Below, in pieces: positions 1 through 9,994 of a stretch of DNA of 64,000 nt. Both the position numbers and the translations under genes were made by a program. Source of the stretch: Falciphora oryzae (Eukaryota; Ascomycota; Sordariomycetes; Magnaporthales; Magnaporthaceae); the NCBI GenBank assembly GCA_000733355.1, contig JNVV01000005.1, forward strand, positions 340,371 to 404,370, read 5' to 3'. The notes beneath the pieces are model-generated. The model was not told the origin of the DNA. It made no database searches and worked only from the letters and a program-made list of their open reading frames with translations. Within the stretch, counting starts at the first letter, position 1, and the number at the start of each line of letters is the position of its first letter.

Positions 1-2851
1 TTTTGACGACCGAGGCCGTGGGTCTAGCCGACCAAATCTGTAACCCGCAGCGGAAGCAGGTGCGACTTTCGCTGACTGACAGAACACCGTGCTCCTTCCC
101 CCGCTGTGCACGCCTCCAGGTGGCTCAATCTTTAGCGGTGGCAAACCCCATCGAATGGTGGGCAAGCCGCACGAGTGGTTTGGAAGCTTCGAAACAAACG
201 GAAATGAATGACCTCTGGGCCACGCACGCAACAGTGCTTGCTGCCAGTGTTGCCTCACCCATCACTCTAAAAGTGGCCGGATCTTGGCTGCGGGTCGTCC
301 GTCCATCGTTGATGAACACCCGACACGACTTCGAGGCAAGGCCAGAGCTACTCACCCATGTGCGCGCAAGCTTGGCGTCTATGGCCACCCCTCCTCTGCC
401 CGCTGCACACCACGCACACACCCCCATCCCCAACCCAGCGCCCAGCACCTGTTTGCTCGCAGCCGCTGTGCTGGAGAGCCACGCCGGTGACGCTCGCCCC
501 AGCCATCCCTCCTGTGCATCGACAGGGGTCCCTCCTGCACCTGGGTCCTGGGTGCAGAGCGCTGGGCTGTTGGACCCTCGAATCTGGGGCTAGGGCTACC
601 TGGATCCGGGTCCCAGACAAACCCGCACGAGGACAGAGCAGTGGCCCTCCTTCGGTTGCTGGCTGGGTGGCCGTGGCGCAAACCGCCCCTGCCCTTCCCT
701 CTCCCCTTCCCTCCACCAGGACGGACCGGCTGCTTGGGATGTTGGCGTGCGTGGGTGCATGTCGCTCCTCGTTTGATGCCGCACCTTGGTTAACCTACGC
801 GATCTCCCCGCACCGCGTGGTCCCAAGCGGAACCGCCGAACCCTTCCACGCGAAGCCGCAAGCAAGGAAGGCAGACAGGCAAAACCATGGAAGCCTTGTG
901 CATTCCACTCCCTTTGGGGCGGGTGGCAGGGGAGGCCGGCAAGAGCAAACCGGTTCCCGTGCATGCACAAGAACCCCAGCGCACTCGGCAAGCACTGGTC
1001 CTGATGGCGAGGCCTCGATATGTACTGTACCTCGAGTGGGTGCAGAGTCTCGCCTGCGTGCCTTACCTAACATGCAAAAAAAAAAAAAAAAAAAAAAAGA
1101 TGCCAGGGCCGGTCACGGCAGGGCAGACGTGATCCGGCATCTACCCGGCCCACCCCTGCTCTCGTCTATCTTCCCCATGCCGTCTAGACCCACGATGTTT
1201 TCCGACGTCTTTCCTCCCCATCCAACATCCAAAAAGGAAAGGATTTTCACACACCTCTCGACACTCTGATCTTACCCTGTAGTAGTCTCCCAGCCCTGTC
1301 GCCTTTCCGCACCCCATGCCTTCCCTTTTTGTTTATCTGCGCCCTGCCTCGCCACTTATACAGTACATCATCCTCCTCTAACACACTGGTGGCTGCCTTG
1401 CTGCTGTGGGCACAAAAGGCCCCCGGAACGCGGGAGGGTGTACGTTCTTCTTCATCAATTAGACCAGCCTCATTACGTTTCCCCACATCGTACAGACCTT
1501 GGTCCGCCCTCTAGCCGCACGCTGGGGGCACATGGTACACCGGAAGCAGGCTTGGTGGCTCGTCGTCGCCACTCTGGCCGCGGAGCAAGGGGTTATCCTC
1601 GCCAGCTCAGTTCCTCACAAGCCTCGTCGACCTTCTCCGCCATCATACAGTAGCCTCGGGCAGACCGCGAGTTGCCATTGATCCATCATACGGCGTCCTC
1701 TGGCACCTCCCCCTGGCTGAGGGAGTGCTCGACGAACTTGGCATCGGACTGCCACCGTATTAGCGCCGTATTCCTCGTCCCCGCCGACCCTGGGCTTCCT
1801 GGGCTGCACCTGGCACAAGAAACAACAACTGCACCATCTCGTGTGGGTAGTTGCTCTGGGAGACTCTTCCCTGGCCAACCACACAAGCAGCCACGGAAAG
1901 AAAGACGTGGCCTGAGCCGTTGTGGCGAACCCGGCCAGCTCGGCGCACAGCTGCCGGTGACGAGCCAGTTGTTATCTGCCGAGACGCCGCACCGCCCTGC
2001 GACAAGCATCCTCCGGTGTTGGCCGCTTGTGCATCAGCCACAATCTTCCCCGGAACATTGCACCCAACCCGCATGGTCTCCCGAGACTCGCTTTCCACAG
2101 GGCTATCCGGCCATTTTCTCCACCGGCACAGCAAGACAGCACACACCTTTAGACCTAGCACCAGCCAGCCGGCGCCCGCTTCTGATACACGCTCCTCCAC
2201 CCCTGAAAGCCCACTTCACTCCTCCGTGCCGGGGCCCATAACCCCCCTCCCTGGTCGGAGTGTTCTCTGCGTCTAGATTGGGTGACGGCGTCAGCCGATT
2301 ACCCGTCAGGAAAGGGCCTGGAAGGTCCAAGGAGGATTCGCAAGCCCGGGTCCCACACAACAGTTCGCTCAGAGGCGACATCCGCTGGGGGCTCTTCAGC
2401 GAACCTCACCCGCCCATCATTAATCTCTCTCATCACCTACTGCCTGTCAGCAAAGACCACCCCTAGCCGTATACTGCAGCCTCACGCGGGAGGTCTTGAC
2501 CGGAAACGCTTGCTCTTCTCGGGGCACGGGTTTCTAGGAACCGCCGCTCGGGTTCCTAACTGCAAACACTATTTATTTCTCGTTGTGTATGCGGCGAAGG
2601 GGTTTTAGACGCCGTATATTATTTTCCTCCTTCTTCCCTTGTGCACCCACAGCAATTTCGCGCACCCTCATTTGAGCCCTCTTCCAACTACTCACCACAA
2701 CATCCCTCCCCTCTGCTCTTTTTTTTTTTTTCTCTTAGCACCCGATCTTAGTCCCTGGCTAGGCTCTTGTAGCCGCCGCATCACCGCTACTGTCCCTGCA
2801 GCCTTCTTCTTCCTTCCTTGTTCCAGCTAGCTCTCCGACAAAACAACCCCC
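1..2851. other. Intergenic region and probable 5' leader of the YTH gene
   Basis: No open frame here has family-like protein content. The long frames are Pro/Arg/Ser-rich readings of GC-rich DNA and overlap on both strands. A run of 23 A lies at 1076-1098. From about 2600 to 2850 the + strand is C/T-rich, with a 13-base T run at 2719-2731, as expected for a fungal promoter and leader of the gene starting at 2852. The region could hold a non-coding transcript or the upstream part of a spliced leader, but nothing in the sequence proves this. Confidence 0.6.
1076..1098. repeat. Poly(A) tract, 23 A
   Basis: An uninterrupted run of 23 A in otherwise GC-rich intergenic DNA. There is no tRNA-like head or target-site duplication that I can see, so it is better called a homopolymer than a retroposon tail. 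Confidence 0.9.
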
Positions 2852-5227
2852 ATGCCAATGGGCGATATTACACCCACCCCGGGCTCAGCAGACGAGTTCT
2901 CAGCAGCAACCACGGGTGTACGCCACACGGGCGTCCAGGGGAAGGCAGCATACTCGCAACCGGTCTCTGAGTCTGCCCTCGCGGCCCAACATCAACACCA
3001 GCAGTACGGAAATTCACGCCCGCACTCATACCAGAATCAGCACCAGCATCAGCACCAGCATGCGTTTGCACCCCAGTACGACATGGCGACACAAACACAC
3101 GGTCCTGGACGCGGGCAGCCGGGCCCCTACAGCATGTCTTCCATGATGCACTCGCTGCCGCACGCAAACTTTCTACCCGGGCAGCGGTTTAGCCCACCGG
3201 CGCCTGGTGGTGGAGCCCAACCTATGCCGCAGATGTCGCCCTATATGGGCCCCTCTCCCATGAGTCCTCCGCCAGGCCCCCCGTACTATATGCATCAACA
3301 CGGCCCTATGCAGCCATACTACGGACCACCTCCTCCGGCGCCGCAACACCAGCAGCAGCAGCAGCAGCAGCAGGATGGTATGGCGGCCCGGGCCAACACG
3401 GCCTACTACCCGCAGCAGCCTGTCCAGCCACAGTACTACTATCACCACGGGGGCCAGTTCGCGAACCATGCGCCAATGATGCAGAACCCTATGGTCTCTG
3501 GGCATTATCTCCCGCCGGGACCGCAGCATGGTGATTCTCGGATTGCGCAGAAGCGGACTGCAAACCAGAGCATTGGCACCAAGGCTTCCCAGCCACCTGC
3601 TCAAGTTGAGGGTGCGGAATATCTTTCTTTTCTCTTCTCTACTCGCCGGCATACCTGCTCAAAGCGAGGATTTTTTGACCGCGGTCTTCACAACTACCTG
3701 GGTGAGAAGGTGCGACTAACTGAATAAAAAAAACACAGGGGTCAACCCCGATTCTCGCTCTAGCGTAGCCCGTGGCCCTCCCAGGAAGCCCAGGCAGAGT
3801 GGTGAGTATCCCTTGTGTCTCCCTCCATAGAAGCTCGACCGATGGTGTCTCCCCTATGCGACATCGTGTGCCGGACACAAGAATTGACAAACTATTTCAT
3901 CAAAGGCCACGCCATCTGGATCGGCAACTTACCCCCGCAAACCGAACTCATGAGTCTCGTCTACCACGTCTGCAAGGAGGCCCCGGGTCTCGAATCCCTA
4001 TTTTTAATTTCCAAGAGCAACTGCGCTTTCGCCAACTACAAAGACGAGCCGGCGTGCGTGGCCGCACAACAAAAGATTCACGACTCCAAGTTCCAATCCG
4101 TGAGACTTGTCAGTCGCCTGCGGAAGAGCACTGTCGAGGGGGCGTCGGGCATAACTGCACCTACTGGACCTTCGGCGTCCACTCCTCAGTCCCTGGCATC
4201 TCAGGATAAGGGGGGCGATGGGCGCTCCTCCAGCCCTCCCGTGGCTGCTGTCACACCCGGCCTGGCTTCCTCCAAGGCTGATGGGGCGGCCCCTACTCCC
4301 TTGGCCTCCCCGGAGCCTACTGGACCGGCGGCAGTGACAGGAAACGCATCGCCTCGGCAAAAGGACAAATATTTCATCTTGAAAAGCTTGACTGTGGAAG
4401 ACTTGGAACAGAGCATCAAGACGGGCATTTGGGCAACGCAATCACACAACGAAAAGGCTCTGAATAATGCCTTCCAGGTATTTTTATTTACTCTTACTGC
4501 CTCCATATATGATCTTTTCTTTTTTTTCGTTTTGAGCCCGGGAGGCGGTCACTTGAACCGAAAGAATAGATGGGCTGACTCTTCTGTCTCGGAGGCAAAT
4601 TCAAAGGTGGCAGAGAGTGTCTACCTCATATTCTCGGCCAATAAATCTGGGGAGTATTTTGGATACGCGCGGATGACATCCCAGATCAACGAGGATCCGG
4701 CGGCAGCTATCGAATTCGCGCCCAAGTCGCAGTCGGTAACCGATGTGGGCCTCCCGAAGGCCATCCCGACAGAGGCGAACGAGTTTGTGCCCAGGGGCAG
4801 CATTATGGATGACTCGGAGAGAGGGACGATCTTCTGGGAGGCCGAGGCGGACGAGGACACCGAGGAGGAAGAGCCCGGGGTGGGCAGGGAAGCGGCAGGA
4901 GACGAGCCTGGCAGCTTCAAGAGCGCAGGGGCCGAGCCCGACGAGGCCAAGGCTTGGGGTAAACCGTTCCACCTGGAGTGGATGAGCACGTCGCGGCTGC
5001 CCTTCTACCGCACAAGGGGCCTAAGAAACCCCTGGAACTCCAACAAGGAAATCAAGATCGCGCGCGACGGCACAGAGCTGGAGCCGTCGGTCGGCAGGAA
5101 GCTCACTGGTCTGTTCTCGCCTCGGGGACAGAGTCCGGTGGTTGCTACTGTCGGACCGGGCACGAGGCAGCAGCAGATACGCATGGTCTCGGGGTACCCA
5201 CCAACACGGCCGTCCTACCAACAATGA
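2852..5227 (+). CDS. RRM-YTH domain RNA-binding protein (m6A-reader type)
   Basis: Predicted exons 2852-3611, 3739-3801, 3906-4477 and 4607-5227 give 671 aa. Residues 1-270 are a disordered Gln/Pro/His/Tyr-rich head with a poly-Gln run coded by CAG repeats near 3350-3370. Residues about 275-348 form an RRM (motif IWIGNL, then CAFANY). A YTH domain starts at about 429 (KYFILKSL) and runs to about 635. Trp450 in GIWATQ and Trp590 in HLEW align with aromatic-cage residues that bind N6-methyladenosine in characterised YTH proteins. An acidic insert (about 495-580) separates the two halves of the domain. Introns are 127, 104 and 129 bp with clear GT..AG ends and CTAAC-like branch points. The start is the first ATG after a pyrimidine-rich leader. 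By family, the protein should read m6A in mRNA and affect stability or splicing. Domain calls are firm; the ligand is inferred from conserved residues. Confidence 0.88.
4478..4606 (+). other. Third intron of the YTH gene, in frame and without a stop
   Basis: The intron (GTATTT donor, ...TTCAAAG acceptor, branch-like CTGACT near 4575) is 129 bp, a multiple of three, and reads through without a stop. Splicing joins ...NNAFQ to VAESVYLIF, which matches the YTH fold. Retention would insert 43 residues in the middle of the domain. Confidence 0.75.
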
Positions 5228-7419
5228 GGAACGAACCCTTTTCTCACTCCGGTCCCGCTGGTATGTCGATGGGTTGATCGTCTGTTCGCCCAGCAAGCCC
5301 CCATGCCCAGTTCTGGGGCACGTTTCCCAGCGATCGCAATCACGGGTGTTGCTGGTAGATCAGCGCCTTGTGTTTCTTTTCTCTTTGACCACGGAGAGGA
5401 CCTAATTTCACCTGAAGAGGAGGAAGGGCAGCGAGGAGGTCTATGGCCCCGATCGAAGATTACGAATTACCAGGATTGCTACGAATATGCTTTGCTCTCT
5501 ATGCTGGGCATAGTGGACCAACTTGGGACGTCGACGACAACGGGCTTGATGTCTGCCAGGTGACGGAGCGGGAAGATAATCGGGAATATATTTGATGAAG
5601 GTCGGTTTTGGAATGTCAGTCTCGGCGTCGGTATGCTGGGTGCAGAGCTCCTCGTAATGAGCCGTCTGTTTGCCTTGGAAGCATGTCCAAGCCAAACACG
5701 GACCTACCTAGCTATTCCGTGAACACATCGCGAAGTTGTATCTACAGGAGCAAAGGCACCCTTTGTGGCGACAAACGAGCTCCAACAAGCTCCTCTCACT
5801 AAGCTACCGGTCCTTGTCTGCTAGCATGTCGTCTGACATGGACATTATGCCATGATCATTGACGACTTCCAAGGTATTTGCCGAGGTTGCTGCCGTTATC
5901 CCCTTGAGTGCCGTTAGACCTCACACTGCAGATCTTTTCCCTCAACCAAACAAATATTTTTAACAGGGATAAATTCTGGGAGCCTTTTCCTATTTAGGCA
6001 CAGGAGGTCCAACGGCACTTGAGGGGATGGGTTGTCTCCTTTGCCCTTTTCTTTTTTCCCTCCCGTCTTCGGCCCTTTTCCTCTTTCTTCTCCTGGCCGC
6101 CAAATGGACATGATATTGCCACTCAGAACCGGACATGAATCAGATCTCACTGAGTGGGATGCCTTGGTTGTAGCCAGCTTCACCTGCCTCGAGTAAGTGG
6201 TGCCTTTGGGAGCGGAGAAGGTGGCAAAACGACGGATGTGAAGAGCCATTCACTGTTGGTGGTTTCTCGTCCTGCGATAAAGCTTAAGTCGATGCACGGT
6301 CCAATGGTGGCGAAGAGACGCAGATGAGGAGAAGCGGAAAATCAGGGGGAGACGGTGCAGCCACACAGCCACACCCGCCGTTTGACTTCACAACGCCAAC
6401 CTCTCACTTCTCAAATTGGTTGCTTGACAAACCACCCCCATCGCACTAGACGATTTTTGGCAGCGCCTGTGGCTAGCTATAGTGTGGGTCCCACTGAGGT
6501 CAGCATAGATGAGTGACGGGGTGCTTGCGCAAACCGTTGATTCCTGAGGTTCCCATCACAACTTCCACCACGGCCAAAAGCTGGGACTGCACCCGGTCGT
6601 GCCTGCCTGCCTTGGTTTTCGTATCACCATGAAAGCGAGAAAACGCGCCACAGCCTCACTCTTTAAGATTACTAAGCCGGCAACCTAAAGTCGACCACAA
6701 GCAGGCGATTCCTAGCCGGAGTTTGAAGGAGGAAAAAGCGGACACGGAAACCAAATCAACACAGCCCATCCAATGGACTTGCCCCCGCATCCCAAAGCAC
6801 ATACCGAAGGTGGCCGCCAGCAATAGACTACCCCATCAGAGGGCGCGGGACAAGGCTCAAAACCACTGCGTGGAAGTCCTCCCATTGGGTGGGCTCGGTG
6901 AGGCTGTCGGTCATGGAGCAGGTGGGGCGAGTAGGTCGGTCGCCTTGATTGTTCGCACGCGCTTCCCGCGCACCTCACGCCTGTGCCCGAAAATCACTCA
7001 CGTCCATTCCGTGCAGCTTCCGTGCAGCTTTTCCCGCCAGCGAGTCTTGCTTGGACTTGCTACAACTCGGACAGCTTCGCCGCAGCATGCCGCCCGGGAA
7101 GTTCTGGGGGACGTCTGCAATAGACGTGGGCGATCTAACTCACCTCGCCTGGCTTGTGCAACACCAAGCCAACGTCACTTGACAGCCGCGATTCATCCTT
7201 TCATTCCATGGCTACCTACCCAAGTGTTTCATTCCCATTCGCTTCCCGAGTCCCTCGGTTTGCTCTTTCCTTGCCTCGCCAGGTGCTTGTTGTATTCTCA
7301 TCGAGGAAGACCTCCATAACCAAGGCACTCTAGAAAAACAATAGCTTTGGCTATCTCAGCACCATACACCACCCCCGTACAGTCTCAAAGGGAGATCCTA
7401 GTAGCAGGGGTTGCCGACA
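5228..7419. other. Intergenic region between the YTH and NTase-like genes
   Basis: The left part should hold the YTH 3' UTR and the right part the promoter of the gene at 7420. C/T-rich stretches occur near 6035-6090 and 7180-7290. I see no coding frame with domain-like content, no RNA gene and no clear repeat. Confidence 0.6.
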
Positions 7420-8937
7420 ATGGGTGGAAACATCTTTCCTACCCAGGGCCTGCGCACGCCTCGCATGCCACCGGCCGTCTATCACCACATCGTCAAAAGC
7501 TCTCAAGCAGCGCTTCGCAAGCTGTTCCGCGTCGTTTGCACGCCCGTCGACGGCCCTGCCAAGTCTGACTTTGGCGACGTCGACATCCTTGCCGCCGACC
7601 CGCTTGTGCATACTCTCAGCGCCGGCGAGGTCGCCGCCGGCGATGCCGAGGACGTCCCTGCCGTGTGGAAGCAGATAATAAGCGCCCTCGGCGCAAAGCG
7701 CAAAATCCTCAAACCTCATGACAACTCAGCCCACCTGGCGCTCCCCTGGCCCAGTCACGTCAACAGCAGCGGCAGCGACAGCGACGGACCCCAAGAGGAG
7801 CATGACAAGTTCGTCCAGGTCGACGTCCGCATCTGCGCGTCGGAGAAGGCGCTGCGCTGGATAGCTTTTCGCCACGCCCACGGCGACATCTGGAGCATCC
7901 TCGGCAGCACCATCCGGCCACTGGGCCTGACGGCCGACGAGACGGCTCTGTGGCTGCGCATCCCCGAGGTCGAGAGGATCGACAGGAAGAGGGCAAAGGT
8001 CTTGCTCACCGACGACCCTCATGTCACCCTCGACGTTCTGGGCCTGTCCGACGACAACGGGCAGTGGGACCATCCATTCGATTCGTACGAGGACCTTTTT
8101 AACTACGTCGCCAGTTGCCGCTTCTTTTTTGTTTCGCCAGATCCCGCTAGCACCGCAGCCGACGGCGACGCACAGAACGACCCGCAGCAGCAAAAACTTC
8201 TGCAGGAACTCGATGCCCATGGCCGCTCCAGCTTAACAGCTCATGGCGACACCCAGCAGTCCCTCAAGGCCAACGACCGGCGCCGCATGAACCTGCGTCC
8301 GCTCTTCCGCGCCTGGATCGACGAATTTATCCCCAGTTGCCGGGCCGCCGGGCTCTACCCTCCGCCGCCGCCACTGGACGACACCTCGACAGCGAGCACG
8401 GCCACCAAGGAGGACCTGCGCGACAGCGTGCGCGACGAGTGCCTCGCGCGCTTCCCTGCCGCCGCTCTCGAATACGACCAGCGCCTTACCGCCTGGCGCA
8501 TTGAGCGCCACCGCCTGGCCCTTGTCGAGGCTGTCAAGGCCGCCGTGCCCGCCGAGGATTGCGAGCGCCTGCCGGGCTACGACAGCTCGCGCGGCTGCAG
8601 CCGCAGCGTCATCATCGCGGCGCTGCGCAAGGTCGTCCTGGACGACGACGGCGACGGCGACGGCGAGAACGCCAGCGAGAGGACCCATTTCCTCGGTGGC
8701 TTCGTCCCGCGCCGGACCGTCGACGGCCTCTGGCTCGTCGAGGACGCGGCCGCGTTTGCGACGGCCCGGTGGCGCGACATCGTGCCCGTCGTGTGGGAGG
8801 CCAACAAGAGACGCATCGCCGAAGCCATGCGGCTCAAGGACCTCAAGCGCAAGGCCCAAGAGGCGCCTTCTAATAACCCTCCGCAGGACGACGCAAACGA
8901 GGAGGAGCCCCTGGCTAAGAAACAGGCGCTGCCTTGA
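7420..8937 (+). CDS. Conserved fungal protein with a nucleotidyltransferase-like motif pattern
   Basis: Intronless, 505 aa. The start chosen is the ATG at 7420 (MGGNIF...); no in-frame ATG lies just upstream. The N-terminus has a short block ending TPRMPP, then a hydrophobic segment followed by SDFGDVDIL (Asp50, Asp53, Asp55), and later KFVQVDVRI (Asp135). Paired acidic residues on one strand plus a third on a later hydrophobic strand are the metal-binding pattern of the polymerase-beta-like nucleotidyltransferase fold. The block about 145-185 (FRHAHGDIWSILGSTIRPLGL) looks like the conserved core that follows. The C-terminus is Arg/Lys/Glu-rich. I recognise this only as a fungal protein of unknown role; the nucleotidyltransferase reading is inference from motif layout. 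It could be catalytically active on a nucleic acid or small molecule, or an inactive relative. Confidence 0.72.
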   Translation: MGGNIFPTQGLRTPRMPPAVYHHIVKSSQAALRKLFRVVCTPVDGPAKSDFGDVDILAADPLVHTLSAGEVAAGDAEDVPAVWKQIISALGAKRKILKPHDNSAHLALPWPSHVNSSGSDSDGPQEEHDKFVQVDVRICASEKALRWIAFRHAHGDIWSILGSTIRPLGLTADETALWLRIPEVERIDRKRAKVLLTDDPHVTLDVLGLSDDNGQWDHPFDSYEDLFNYVASCRFFFVSPDPASTAADGDAQNDPQQQKLLQELDAHGRSSLTAHGDTQQSLKANDRRRMNLRPLFRAWIDEFIPSCRAAGLYPPPPPLDDTSTASTATKEDLRDSVRDECLARFPAAALEYDQRLTAWRIERHRLALVEAVKAAVPAEDCERLPGYDSSRGCSRSVIIAALRKVVLDDDGDGDGENASERTHFLGGFVPRRTVDGLWLVEDAAAFATARWRDIVPVVWEANKRRIAEAMRLKDLKRKAQEAPSNNPPQDDANEEEPLAKKQALP

Positions 8938-9994
8938 GCATTCCCATCCACCCCTTCAGCGGCAATAACATATGACCAGCAACACGCCCAGCGAGGTCTT
9001 CAAACGGAATCGCCAGTATAACGGCCAGTCGGATGCCATTTACCACCGAGGAGCTAGACCCGTTGGCCGAAATAGATTACCCATACCCTATTTGAAGAAG
9101 AGCTTAAGAGATAGACTTGTAGATGCTCATCACGAATAACGATAATGACGAGACTAGAACGTGAGGTTGGGAGAATAGCCAAGGCATCGGGAATGGCGCA
9201 GTTTTTTGCTTTTCTTCTTCGGGCGGTGGCTGGCTTCTTGGGATTCAAATGCTGGATGGATCAACGAGCACTTCCTTCGATACCTGATTAGAAAACACAT
9301 GAGTTTAGACATTAAAAGCATGGCACGGCTCCCGAGACCACCCGGTGCCCTCCTTTCTTTTTTTTGACTTGTCAAAGGGTAAATAACTACTACCTATCTA
9401 TCATGCCGGCATCGAAATACTCCGTGATGTATTTAGTCCCCGGCCTGTCCAAACGACCTCGAATCTTAGGTTTGCTCTGGCGTAAATTTGCAGCGAACAA
9501 GGAGAAGCAGCATTAAAAGCCGTAGAGACAAACAAACGCGATCTGAGAGACATGAAATGGCACATGCAAGGACATGTTTCGAATACAAATATATGTTATG
9601 TAGCAGGAAGGAAGAAAGAAGGCAAGAGAAGAAAGGAGAAAAAAAAAAAAAAAGGGATCAAGGAGAGGAGGAAGGAGAATATGTAGTAAATGAATGTTGG
9701 AAAGAGTCCCAGTTGGGTCAGTAGTCGTAAAAAGTATGTGGCCGGCTACTTTGTCCATCAACCACCGTTATTTGGCCATGCTGTGCTGTACAGACTGGGT
9801 GTGTTGATGTGTTACTGGACACACAGCTCTCTCCTTGGCTGTCAAGTGAGGCCAGAGAGTGACAAAAGCAGCGCAAACCAGTGTAAACAAGTGCTGAAGA
9901 CGGACAGCCAAATAAGAAGTGAAAAAGATACAAAGAAGGAATTGAAAAAAAGATAGAACGATCGGTCGTCATCAGGAATAAAGCAGAACAGCAG
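8938..9994. other. Intergenic region between convergent genes
   Basis: It should contain the 3' UTRs of the genes at 7420-8937 (+) and 9995-14101 (-). It is more A/T-rich than its surroundings, with a purine-rich stretch and an A run near 9600-9660. No coding feature is supported. Confidence 0.6.

Noticed and set aside
358..1269. 303-codon + strand frame in the left intergenic region
   Set aside because: Pro/Ser/Arg-rich with a poly-Lys from the A run; overlapping frames on the other strand are equally long, so it reflects composition.
8233..8859. 208-codon frame on the - strand opposite the NTase-like gene
   Set aside because: Shadow of a GC-rich coding sequence; no start context and no similarity.
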